Part shown: in pieces, positions 26,759 to 34,834 of the stretch | Layout: each line of letters begins with the position of its first letter | How positions within the stretch are numbered: position 1 is the stretch's first letter | Origin: CAVVAL01 sp963742725 | Lineage (GTDB): Bacteria; Actinomycetota; Actinomycetes; Mycobacteriales; Cryptosporangiaceae | Direction of reading: 5' to 3' | DNA length: 64,000 bases | NCBI GenBank assembly: GCA_963742725.1 | Contig: CAVUMX010000003.1 | Coordinates: 1,860,001 to 1,924,000 of the forward strand | Notes under the pieces: model-generated | What the model saw: the letters and a program-made list of their open reading frames with translations, nothing else | Database searches by the model: none | What the model was told of the DNA's origin: nothing | Translations under genes and position numbers: made by a program

Positions 26759-27575
26759 CGGGGTTCTCCTTCTCCGCCGTGCGGGCCGCACGCTGGGACA
26801 CGACGTTGTCGCTGGCCCCGGTGATCGCCGCGATGATCTGCTCGTAGCTGACCTCGCCGACCCGGAACTCGCCGGCGTTGTGCCCGAGCCGCAGCACCAC
26901 GACCCGGTCGGCCACGGCCTGGACGTCGGCCATGTTGTGGCTGATCAGCACCACGCCGAGCCCGCGCTCGCGCAGCCGCTCGACCAGGTTCAGCACCTGC
27001 GCGGTCTGGGCGACGCCGAGGGCCGCGGTGGGCTCGTCCAGCATCACGACCTTCGGGTTGCCGAGCAGCGACCGCGAGATCGCCACGGTCTGGCGCTGGC
27101 CACCGGAGAGCGACGCGACCGGGATGCGGACGCTCGGGATCTTGGCGGAGAGCTGCTTGAGCAGGTCCCAGCTGCGGCGTTCCATCTCGGCCTCGTCGAT
27201 GAGCCCGCCGCGGGTGACCTCGTTGCCGAGGAACAGGTTGCCGACCACGTCGAGGTTGTCGCACAGCGCCAGGTCCTGGAAGACCGTGGCGATACCGAGG
27301 TGCTGGGCGGCGGCCGGCGAGCCGATGTGCGCCGGCTTGCCGTCGAAGGTGATGTCGCCGCTGTCCGCCGGGTCCACCCCCGCCATGACCTTGACCAGCG
27401 TCGACTTGCCGGCGCCGTTGTCGCCGACCAGGGCGACGACCTCGCCTGGGTGGACGTCGAAGTCCACGTCGGTGAGCGCGCGGACCGCGCCGAACCGTTT
27501 GTTGACGCCGCGTAGCGAGAGCACAGGTGCGCCGGTCGGTGCCTCCGCCACCTGCTGGTCCTGAGCGGTCGACAT
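26751..27575 (-). CDS. Sugar ABC transporter ATPase (XylG-like, single domain)
   Basis: ATPase of the CUT2 importer. The 274-residue protein has one nucleotide-binding domain: Walker A GDNGAGKST, Q-loop VFQDLALCDNLDVVGN, signature LSGGQRQ, Walker B KVVMLDEPTAALG and H-loop LISHNMADV. E. coli XylG/RbsA are double-domain proteins of about 500 residues; the single-domain form is the usual actinobacterial variant and must dimerise. The ATG at 27575 follows GGGGGAAGGGG. It overlaps the permease by eight bases. Confidence 0.9.
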   Translation of the reverse strand: MSTAQDQQVAEAPTGAPVLSLRGVNKRFGAVRALTDVDFDVHPGEVVALVGDNGAGKSTLVKVMAGVDPADSGDITFDGKPAHIGSPAAAQHLGIATVFQDLALCDNLDVVGNLFLGNEVTRGGLIDEAEMERRSWDLLKQLSAKIPSVRIPVASLSGGQRQTVAISRSLLGNPKVVMLDEPTAALGVAQTAQVLNLVERLRERGLGVVLISHNMADVQAVADRVVVLRLGHNAGEFRVGEVSYEQIIAAITGASDNVVSQRAARTAEKENPGD

Positions 27576-27639
27576 GTCGTCCCCCTTCCCCCCGAACGGT
27601 GCGTCCCGGGTGGACGATGCCACCCGGGACGCCTGGTCG

Positions 27640-28734
27640 CTACTTCAGGCCGGCGGCGGTGCAGGCCGCCGCGTAGTCGGCCGTGCAGATCTGCTCGACC
27701 GTGTACAGCTTGTCCTTGACGATCGTGTCCTTGACGTTCTCCTTGGTGACCGCGATCGGCTCCAGGAGTACGGACGCGACGTCCTTCTGGCCGTTGGCCA
27801 CCTTGGCGTCGGCGCCCGCGACGTCCTCGCCCTTGGCCAGCGCGACGGCCATCTCCGCGGCCTTCTCGGCCTCCGGCGCGTACGCCTTGTAGACCGTCAT
27901 GTACTGCTCACCGGAGATGATCCGCTGGATCGCGGCAAGCTCCGCGTCCTGGCCGGTGACCGGCGGGAGCGGGGTGATGCCGGCGGTGCGCATGGCGGCG
28001 ATGGCGCCGCCGCCCGTGCCGTCGTTGGCCGCGTAGACGCCGATGAAGCCGGTCTTGCCGAGCTGCGTGATCTGGCCGGACATGAACTTCTGCGCCTCTT
28101 CCGGCTTCCACTCCGGGGTGAAGAAGTCCGGCTTCGGCACGATCTCGAAGCCGCTGCCGTCCAGCACGCTGTGCGCGCCCTTGGAGAAGAGCTTGGCGTT
28201 GTTGTCGGTCGGACCGCCGTTGATCATGACGATCTTGCCGGTGGTCTTGCCGTCCTTCTTGAGCTTGTCGACGAGGGCCTGTGCCTGGAGCTGGCCGACC
28301 TTCTCGTTGTCGAAGGAGACGTAGTAGTCGACGTCGGCGTTGAGGATCAGCCGGTCGTAGGAGACGACCGGGATGTCCTTGTCCTTCGCCGTCTTGACCA
28401 TGGTGCCGGCGGTCTCGCCGTTCACCGGGTCGAGGACGACGACGTTGGCGCCGGCGGCGATGACCGAGTCCATCTGGGACCGCTGCTTCGCCTCGTCCTG
28501 GGACGCGTTCTGGTAGCTGACCTTGCACTCGGAGCACAGCTCCTTGACCTTGGCCTCGAACAGCGGCCGGTCGAACTGCTCGTACCGCGTGGTCTGGGAC
28601 TCGGGCAGCAGCAGCGCGATCGTCTTCGCACCCCCGCTGTCACCGGAATCGGTCGTGCTCTCGCATGCGGTCGCTCCGAACGCGAGCAGTGCCGCGGCCG
28701 CCGCCACGGCGACGCTTCGACGAAGAATGGACAC
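27640..28734 (-). CDS. Sugar-binding lipoprotein (XylF-like, CUT2)
   Basis: Substrate receptor of the CUT2 importer, 364 residues. A lipoprotein signal (AAALLAFGATAC, lipobox Cys at about residue 24) is followed by a type I periplasmic-binding fold: IALLLPESQTTRYEQFDRP, VVLDPVNGETAG, IPVVSYDRLI and GVYAANDGTGGGAIAAM. The DRLI and AANDG elements match xylose-binding XylF proteins. It is the first gene of the xylF-G-H-like unit and starts 38 bp after the CUT1 permease gene ends, so the two transporters may share a transcript. Confidence 0.9.
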   Translation of the reverse strand: MSILRRSVAVAAAAALLAFGATACESTTDSGDSGGAKTIALLLPESQTTRYEQFDRPLFEAKVKELCSECKVSYQNASQDEAKQRSQMDSVIAAGANVVVLDPVNGETAGTMVKTAKDKDIPVVSYDRLILNADVDYYVSFDNEKVGQLQAQALVDKLKKDGKTTGKIVMINGGPTDNNAKLFSKGAHSVLDGSGFEIVPKPDFFTPEWKPEEAQKFMSGQITQLGKTGFIGVYAANDGTGGGAIAAMRTAGITPLPPVTGQDAELAAIQRIISGEQYMTVYKAYAPEAEKAAEMAVALAKGEDVAGADAKVANGQKDVASVLLEPIAVTKENVKDTIVKDKLYTVEQICTADYAAACTAAGLK

Positions 28735-28771
28735 CGGTACCTCCAGGATTTGCTTGTTACTTGTTACGGAA

Positions 28772-29656
28772 CTAGCTCTTCACCGATCCGGCCATCAGGC
28801 CGCCGATGAACCAGCGACCGAGGACGATGTAGACGACCAGGGTCGGCAGCGACGCGATCAGCGCACCGGCCATGGACGCGGCATAGTCCGGCGACTGGGC
28901 ACCGGCAAGGGCGTTGAGCGCGATCGTGATCGGCCCGTTCGTGGTGTTCGAGAGGAAGATCGCGAACAGGTAGTCGTTCCACGCCGAGGTGAACTGCCAG
29001 ATGATCGTCACCACGAAGCCGGGGATCGAGATCGGCAGGATCACCGAGGCGAACGTGCGGAGAAGACCCGCCCCGTCGACCCGGCTCGCCTCGATGATCT
29101 CCACCGGAACGGTGGTGGCGTAGTAGTTGCGGAAGATCAGCGTGCAGATCGGGATGCCGTAGACACAGTGGACGAACACCAGCGTCGGGATGCCCGGCGG
29201 CAGGCCGATCGTGGCGACGATCTCGCGCAGCGGGATCATCACCGCCTGGTACGGGATGAACATGCCGAACAGGATCAGCGTGAAGATCACGTCGGCCCCG
29301 GGGAACCGCCACCGCGACAGGACGAACCCGTTCGCCGCGCCGATGAACGAGGAGATGATCGCGACCGGGATCGCCAGCTCGAAGGTCCGGATGAACGACG
29401 GCCGCAGCGCCGTCCACGCCTTGTCCCACGAGGCCAGCGTCCACGCGTCCGGCAGGTTCCACTGCCCGTTGACGCCGATCTCGCCGCCGGCCTTGAAGCT
29501 GGTGACGACCAGCACGTAGGCCGGCATCAGGACGATGATCAGGAACAGCAGGATCAGGGAGTAGGTCACGGCCTGGCCGGCCGGCGAGCGCCGCTTGAGG
29601 CCGCCGCGCGGCTTGCCGAGCCCGGGTACGGCCGGAGCCGTTGTCGTCGAGGTCAT
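28772..29656 (-). CDS. Carbohydrate ABC transporter permease (MalG-like, CUT1)
   Basis: Second membrane subunit of an oligosaccharide-class importer, 294 residues with six helices. The EAA loop near the C-terminal third reads EIIEASRVDGAGLLRTF, followed by ILPISIPGFVVTIIWQF and AWNDYLFAI, all typical of MalG-type permeases. The ATG overlaps the MalF-like stop (ATGA). No dedicated ATPase is encoded beside it; in actinobacteria such systems commonly use a shared MsiK-type ATPase encoded elsewhere. Confidence 0.92.
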   Translation of the reverse strand: MTSTTTAPAVPGLGKPRGGLKRRSPAGQAVTYSLILLFLIIVLMPAYVLVVTSFKAGGEIGVNGQWNLPDAWTLASWDKAWTALRPSFIRTFELAIPVAIISSFIGAANGFVLSRWRFPGADVIFTLILFGMFIPYQAVMIPLREIVATIGLPPGIPTLVFVHCVYGIPICTLIFRNYYATTVPVEIIEASRVDGAGLLRTFASVILPISIPGFVVTIIWQFTSAWNDYLFAIFLSNTTNGPITIALNALAGAQSPDYAASMAGALIASLPTLVVYIVLGRWFIGGLMAGSVKS

Positions 29657-30618
29657 GACCGCCGCTCCACCCGGTTGTTGTAGACGAGGTAGGGCACGAT
29701 CACGATCGCCACGAGCAGCAGCAGCACGATCGAGATCGCCGCGGCCTTGGCGTAGTCGCCGGTGAGCAGCGTCTGCCAGACGTAGACCGCCGGGACCTCG
29801 GTGATCCACTGCGCGCCCGAGATGGACATGATCAGGTCGAACATCTTCATCGACATGTGGCCGAGGATGATCAGCACCGACAGCGCGGTGGGCGTGAGCT
29901 GCGGGAAGATCACGTGCCGGTACATGCGGTACGTGCTCGCGCCGTCGACCTGCGCGGCCTCCCGCAGCTCCGGCGGGATGCCCCGGAAGCCGGCGAGGAA
30001 CAGCGCCATCACGTAGCCGGACAGCTGCCAGATCGCGGGCATCGCCATGGCGGCCATGCCCCAGTCCGGGTGGGTCCACCACGGGTTCTCGAGGAACGTC
30101 AGGCCGAGGTCGTGGAAGATCCGGTTGATGCCGCCCGCCGCCTCACCGGTGCCCGAGTTCATGAGCCAGCGCCAGACGACGCCGGAGGCGACGAAGGAGA
30201 CCGCCATCGGGAACAGGTAGATGGCCCGGAACAGGCCCTCGCCCGGGAGCGGGCGCTCCAGCAGCAACGCCCACAGCACGCCCATGACCAGCGCGCCGAC
30301 CAGGAACACCACCGTGAAGATCAGCAGGTTCTTCAGCGAGTGGGTGAACCGGCCGTTGATGTCGTTGGTGAACAGGTTGACGAAGTTGTCCAGGCCGACG
30401 AAGCCACCCGACTTGAGCGCGGTGTGCTGATCGCTCATCGACAGCTTCGTCGTCCACCCGATCAGGCCGTAGACGAAGACGCCGAGCACCACCAGCGACG
30501 GCGACAGCAGGAGGAGACCGGGTCCCCAGTGACGCAGGCGGCCGTAGGCCGACCGGCGCCGCGGCTTCGGGGCCCGCGTACTGGCTGGTGGAGCGGGTGT
30601 GACCGTGCTGGATGTCAC
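29653..30618 (-). CDS. Carbohydrate ABC transporter permease (MalF-like, CUT1)
   Basis: First membrane subunit of the CUT1 importer, 321 residues with six helices. An Arg/Pro-rich cytoplasmic N-terminus precedes LLLLSPSLVVLGVFVYGLIG, and the EAA loop reads ELREAAQVDGASTYRMYRHV. The GTG at 30618 with GGAGG about ten bases upstream gives the natural start. It works with the MalG-like subunit (coupled downstream) and the binding protein upstream. Confidence 0.92.
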   Translation of the reverse strand: MTSSTVTPAPPASTRAPKPRRRSAYGRLRHWGPGLLLLSPSLVVLGVFVYGLIGWTTKLSMSDQHTALKSGGFVGLDNFVNLFTNDINGRFTHSLKNLLIFTVVFLVGALVMGVLWALLLERPLPGEGLFRAIYLFPMAVSFVASGVVWRWLMNSGTGEAAGGINRIFHDLGLTFLENPWWTHPDWGMAAMAMPAIWQLSGYVMALFLAGFRGIPPELREAAQVDGASTYRMYRHVIFPQLTPTALSVLIILGHMSMKMFDLIMSISGAQWITEVPAVYVWQTLLTGDYAKAAAISIVLLLLVAIVIVPYLVYNNRVERRS

Positions 30619-30702
30619 CGGACGAGAACCTCCGTGCTGTGCCCTGCGTGGCGGGTGCGGTGGAGCGGAAGCTGCCTTCCGCTCCACCGCGATGAGCGGG
30701 TC

Positions 30703-31965
30703 TTACTTCTTGGCGAACTGCTCCGCGGCAGAGGCGAGGGCCTTCTGCAGGCCCGCCGCGTCCTGGTCGCTGGAGAACTTGCCCATGGCCGAGTTCACGG
30801 CGCCCTGCCAACCCTGCGAGCAGGCGGAACCGTGCGCGCAGGACGGGACCGGGACACCGCTCTTCCAGTCGGCCATCGCGGCCTGCTGGTACGCCGGGTA
30901 GTCCGCCGGCGCGGCGTCGGTGCGGGCCGGGATGGAGCCCTTCTTGGTGTTGAACGCCTTCTGGCCCTCGGCGCTGCCGACCGTCTTCAGCCAGCACTTG
31001 GTGCCGTCGGCGTTCTTGGCGCCCTTCGGCAGGACGAAGCCGTCGGCCAGCCACTGGAACGCGGTGTCGTTGCCCGGGAAGGCGGCGAAGCCGTAGTCCT
31101 TGAAGCCCTTGGCGTCGAGGTCGGCGGCCTCCCAGTCACCCATGAGCTGGTAACCGGCCTTGCCCTCCATGATCAGCTTCTCGGCGTCGGTCCAGTCGAA
31201 GGTGTCCCGGTCCTTGTTGGTGTAGCCCAGGAGCTTCTTGTAGTCGTCGATCGCCTTGGTGACGTCGGCGCCCTTCCAGTCCGTCGAGCCGTCCCACAGG
31301 CCCTTGAACTTGTCCGGGCCCAGGTCGCTGATCAGGACGGACTCGAACAGCATGACCTGCGTCCAGTCCTTGCCCAGCGCCAGCGGCGTCGCGACGCCCT
31401 TGGCCTTGAGCGTGTCCAGCTGGGTGAAGAACTCGGCGAGCGTCTTCGGCGCGGCGGTGATGCCGGCCTTGGTCAGGACGGCCTTGTTGCTCCACAGCAC
31501 GTTCGCGCGGTGGATGTTGGCCGGCACCGAGTAGATCTTGCCGTCGACGGTCATGCTCTCGACCAGGCCCTCGGGGAAGGCCGAGTCGAGGCCCCACTCC
31601 TTGTACTGCGCGCTGAGGTCCTCGACCTGACCGGCGTTGATGTAGTCGGTCAGCTCAGCACCCGCGTGCGCCTGGAACGTGTCCGGCGGCTGCGACTGCT
31701 GGAGCCGGGACGCCAGTACCTGCTTGGCGTTGGCGCCGGCGCCACCCGCGACCGCACCGTTGACGAAGGTGAAGTCGGCGCAGTCACTCTTGAACTGGGT
31801 CGTCAGGCCGTCGAGGCCGAGCTTCTCGCCGCCGTCGGCCCACCACGTGAAGACCTCGACATCCTTGCTCGCGGCACCGTCATCGCTGTCGCCGCCACAC
31901 GCACCCGTCATGAGCACGAGTGCGAGCCCGGCCACCACGGCCGTTGCCCGCTTCGAGACGCGCAT
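30703..31965 (-). CDS. Sugar-binding lipoprotein (CUT1)
   Basis: Extracellular solute-binding protein of 420 residues. The lipoprotein signal (VVAGLALVLMTGACGG, Cys at about residue 24) is followed by a type II binding fold starting VEVFTWWADGGEKLGLDGL and containing PANIHRANVLWSNKAVL and YQLMGDWEAADL. Members with the TWWADGGE start usually bind oligosaccharides; the ligand is not clear here. The ATG at 31965 has GGAGGAG six bases upstream. It is the first gene of the six-gene leftward run and divergent from the ROK repressor. Confidence 0.92.
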   Translation of the reverse strand: MRVSKRATAVVAGLALVLMTGACGGDSDDGAASKDVEVFTWWADGGEKLGLDGLTTQFKSDCADFTFVNGAVAGGAGANAKQVLASRLQQSQPPDTFQAHAGAELTDYINAGQVEDLSAQYKEWGLDSAFPEGLVESMTVDGKIYSVPANIHRANVLWSNKAVLTKAGITAAPKTLAEFFTQLDTLKAKGVATPLALGKDWTQVMLFESVLISDLGPDKFKGLWDGSTDWKGADVTKAIDDYKKLLGYTNKDRDTFDWTDAEKLIMEGKAGYQLMGDWEAADLDAKGFKDYGFAAFPGNDTAFQWLADGFVLPKGAKNADGTKCWLKTVGSAEGQKAFNTKKGSIPARTDAAPADYPAYQQAAMADWKSGVPVPSCAHGSACSQGWQGAVNSAMGKFSSDQDAAGLQKALASAAEQFAKK

Positions 31966-32359
31966 TGATCTCCTCCAACTGTTGGCTCTCGTTGTCATCG
32001 GTCGCTTGCAGGGTGATATCAGTCGGGCGCGCTGATCCCGCGCCCAGGGGTCGACGTCGACCGCTCGCCGGGACGGGCTCCGGCCGTCAGAGTGACGCGG
32101 TTGATGACCACCGAACCTCCACGAAACCGCCGGGGCGGCGGCGAACCTGCCGGCATGAGCACCTTGGTGGCACCTTCTGGTAACACGCGAGGTTCTGTCA
32201 AGCGCTCGACGTAACGATTTGGAGTTACCTTGCCTCGATCGACCTAGCCGGCCGTGAACTGCGGCGATCCGGCCGGAGGAGTCGCCGAGATTCGCCTGAT
32301 TGTCACCCAGTTATGCCTAGCCTTTGACAAAACTCCGAGGAAGATTCAGGATTCGGACC
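31966..32359. promoter_or_regulatory. Divergent control region of sugar transporters and ROK repressor
   Basis: A 394-bp gap with several candidate sites. A palindrome CCAAC-T-GTTGG (31975-31985) touches the ribosome binding site of the binding-protein gene. GTAAC-N8-GTTAC (32211-32228) lies mid-gap and could be a ROK operator. TTGACA (32324-32329), a 17-bp spacer and CAGGAT (32347-32352) would place rightward transcription just before the ROK start. Tests of binding are lacking; the sites are inferred from symmetry and position. Confidence 0.45.
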
Positions 32360-33538
32360 ATGAATCTGGCGCCGCGCCTGACCAACCTAGTTGGCAACCA
32401 GCGGCGGCTCACGGAGGCACTCCGGATCCTCGGCCCGTCGACCAGGGCGGATCTGGCGGCGGCGACCGGCCTGTCACGGGCGACCATCTCGGCCACCCTC
32501 GGCGACCTCACCGACGCCACGCTCGTCGTCGAGCCCGGGGGAACCACACCGGCAGGCCCCACCGGCGGCCGTCCGGCCAGTGTGGTGCAACTGTCCCGCG
32601 CGGCCGGCGTCGCGGTCGGCGTCGACATCGGACGCCGGCACCTCAAGGTCGCCCTCGCCGATCTCGCCCACGAAGTCCTCGCCGAGGACGGCCTCCGGCT
32701 GGCGCCCCACGAAGAGCACACCGCGGCCGTCATGCTCGACCGCGCGGCCTCGCTGGTCCACGACGTGCTCGCCTCGGCGGGCCACGACATCAGCGACGTC
32801 GTCGGGGTCGGGTTGGGCCTGCCGGCGCCGGTCGTCAGCAGCACGGGGCTGATCGGCGCGTCGAACATCCTGCCGGCGTGGTCCGGCCTCGCGCCGGCGC
32901 ACGAGCTGAGCCGGCGGCTCGAAGTGCCTGTTTGTGTCGAAAACGACGCGAACCTCGGCGCGCTGAGCGAACACCTGTGGGGCGCCGGCCGCGCCTCGAA
33001 GTCCCTGGTCTACCTCAAGCTCGCCACCGGGATCGGCGGCGGCATGGTGATCGACGGCCGCCTGTTCCGGGGCGTCTCCGGTACGGCCGGCGAGATCGGC
33101 CACCTGACGCTCGACGCCCAGGGCGACGTGTGCCGGTGCGGCAACCGCGGCTGCCTGGAACTGGTGGCCGGCGGCACCGCGCTCGTCGAGGTGCTGCGGC
33201 GTACCCATCCCGAGGTGCAGACCCTGCCGGACCTCGTCCGCCTGGCGGTGGCCGGCGACGCGCCCTGCCGGCGCCTCGTCGCCGACGCGGGAAGCCACCT
33301 CGGCGTGGCGCTCGGCGGCCTGGTCAACCTCGTCAACCCGGACCTCGTCGTGGTCGGCGGCGAACTCGGCCGGGCCGGCGACGTCCTCCTCGACCCGATG
33401 CGGCACGCGCTGAGCCGCTCGGCCGTGCCGTCCGCCGTGGACGCCGTCACGGTCGTCCAGGGTGTGCTCGGCGACCGCGCGGAGATGCTGGGGGCGGTCG
33501 CCCTCGTGCTCCGCGAGGGCGACCGCCTGCCTGCCTGA
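32360..33538 (+). CDS. ROK-family transcriptional repressor
   Basis: A 392-residue regulator with an N-terminal winged helix (STRADLAAATGLSRATISATLGDL, about residues 27-50) and a C-terminal sugar-kinase-like ROK domain: VGVDIGRRHLKVALADL, VCVENDANLGALSEH, and the zinc-binding signature CRCGNRGCLELVAGG with GEIGH before it. Proteins of the NagC/XylR type lose DNA binding on sugar binding. Divergent position suggests it controls the adjacent CUT1/CUT2 genes. The ATG at 32360 is used because the helix-turn-helix starts shortly after. Confidence 0.92.
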   Translation: MNLAPRLTNLVGNQRRLTEALRILGPSTRADLAAATGLSRATISATLGDLTDATLVVEPGGTTPAGPTGGRPASVVQLSRAAGVAVGVDIGRRHLKVALADLAHEVLAEDGLRLAPHEEHTAAVMLDRAASLVHDVLASAGHDISDVVGVGLGLPAPVVSSTGLIGASNILPAWSGLAPAHELSRRLEVPVCVENDANLGALSEHLWGAGRASKSLVYLKLATGIGGGMVIDGRLFRGVSGTAGEIGHLTLDAQGDVCRCGNRGCLELVAGGTALVEVLRRTHPEVQTLPDLVRLAVAGDAPCRRLVADAGSHLGVALGGLVNLVNPDLVVVGGELGRAGDVLLDPMRHALSRSAVPSAVDAVTVVQGVLGDRAEMLGAVALVLREGDRLPA

Positions 33539-33545
33539 GCGGGTC

Positions 33546-33986
33546 CTACATCCGGTAGAAGTCGGTGTAGTGGTTAGGCGTGTACCAGCCCTGGTAGGTG
33601 CTGATGTTGATCACGATCCGCTTCGCGCCCCGGGACTGGCCGCGATAGCTGTAGACCTGCGCGTCGTACTCGCGGTAGCTCGCGTTCACCGGCAGCTGGC
33701 GCTCACGGTTGTAGTGCACGGCGCCGCCGTAGAGCCACTGGTTCGTTCCGATCTGGCGCCACGCCGCGCCGCTCGGCCAGTTGCGCGAATCCCAGCGGTC
33801 GTACATCGCGTACGCGCTGGACGGACAGCCGCAGTTGTAGACGGCCGCCTCGGCCTGGCTGGACGACTGCGGCGCGAGCACCGCAGGGGCGACCACACTG
33901 GCCGCCGCCAGGCCGAACACCAGCGCGAGCGACGCGACCAGGGTCCTGAATCTGCGCCAGACGACGCCGTTCGGGGACATGGACAT
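33546..33986 (-). CDS. Secreted microbial ribonuclease (N1/T1, barnase-like)
   Basis: A 146-residue exported RNase. A long signal peptide (RFRTLVASLALVFGLAAASVVAPAV region) is followed by a domain of about 95 residues with the barnase/RNase Sa pattern: catalytic Glu in YREYDAQ, Arg in GAKRIVINI and His in YTPNHYTDFYRM at the C-terminus. Such enzymes cleave RNA after guanosine. One Cys pair (CGCPS) precedes the core. The ATG at 33986 has GAGGAG seven bases upstream. It converges with the ROK gene (7 bp apart). No barstar-like inhibitor gene is beside it. Confidence 0.8.
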   Translation of the reverse strand: MSMSPNGVVWRRFRTLVASLALVFGLAAASVVAPAVLAPQSSSQAEAAVYNCGCPSSAYAMYDRWDSRNWPSGAAWRQIGTNQWLYGGAVHYNRERQLPVNASYREYDAQVYSYRGQSRGAKRIVINISTYQGWYTPNHYTDFYRM

Positions 33987-34108
33987 GTGAGGCTCCTCGT
34001 TCATCGAAGGTGGGCGTTCTCCGAACTGAGCCATTGCATTTTCCCGACTTGTCCCCGAAATGGCCAGCACGTGGCCGAACGCGGTGCATCAACCGAACAG
34101 GACGGCGG

Positions 34109-34702
34109 TCAGTCCCCTGTGGACGTGCCGGCCAGCTCCAGGTCCGCCGTCAGCGCGTCCTGCACGATCGTCCCGACCTGGTTCAGGTCACCGGCCGCCG
34201 CCGCCAGCGTCAGAGCGGCGGTCAAACGCCCGATCCGGTCCTGCAGCACCGCCGCCGCTGCCTTCCCTCTTGCCGCTTCGCCTGCCGCCCCGGCCTCGGC
34301 CGGCACCGCGGTGACCGCCGGCGCGTCGGTGGCCGCGACCGGCCTGGCCGGCGGCGCGCTGACCGCCGGCACGTCGGTGGCCGCCGCCTCCGTGAGCGCG
34401 GCCGGCCTGGCCGGCACCGCGGTGACCGCCGGCGCGTCGGTGGCCGCGACCGGCCTGGCCGGCGGCGGTGGGCGGCGGGTGGCGTTCAGGGCGAGGATCC
34501 CTGCCGCGACCAGCCATTCCAGCGCGAGGATCGCGCACACCCCGGCGACGAGCCCGGTCGCGGGGACCGACTGGAGCGGCACCCGCACGAGCAGCACGCC
34601 GCACGCGGCGGCGGCCGAGACGGCTGCCCCGACGAGGCAGGCCATGACGTAGGCGCGGTCCGCGCCGCGTAACGGCGCCACGGTGTCCGGCAGGGTCGTC
34701 AT
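34109..34702 (-). CDS. Small membrane protein with Ala/Val/Pro repeats
   Basis: A 197-residue protein of unknown function. Two hydrophobic helices near the N-terminus (YVMACLVGAAVSAAAACGVLL and ATGLVAGVCAILALEWLVAAGIL) are followed by a low-complexity stretch (about residues 78-135) built from imperfect copies of ARPVAATDAPAVTAVP, then a C-terminal helical segment (LQDRIGRLTAALTLAAAAGD). The repeats are visible in the DNA at about 34300-34470. No enzymatic motif is seen. Confidence 0.55.
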   Translation of the reverse strand: MTTLPDTVAPLRGADRAYVMACLVGAAVSAAAACGVLLVRVPLQSVPATGLVAGVCAILALEWLVAAGILALNATRRPPPPARPVAATDAPAVTAVPARPAALTEAAATDVPAVSAPPARPVAATDAPAVTAVPAEAGAAGEAARGKAAAAVLQDRIGRLTAALTLAAAAGDLNQVGTIVQDALTADLELAGTSTGD

Positions 34703-34752
34703 CGAGGCTCCTTTCCCGCGCCGCCGACCCTAGCGCCAATCCCGCCGCGTCA

Positions 34753-34817
34753 AACCGGACTGTTCGGGATGCCGTGCTGTAACCAGACGCCGGATACCCC
34801 GATAGCCCCGACAGTTG
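34753..34817 (+). repeat. 65-bp dispersed repeat, copy A
   Basis: One of three 65-bp copies in the window, all exactly the same length. It starts AACCGGACTGTTCGGGAT and ends CCCCGACAGTTG. It lies in the 132-bp gap between the small membrane protein and the RNA methyltransferase gene. The ends hold ACTGT and ACAGT as an inverted pair, and an internal CGGGAT/ATACCCCG pair could extend a hairpin. Confidence 0.85.
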
Positions 34818-34834
34818 CCCGGCGGGCGCATCGG

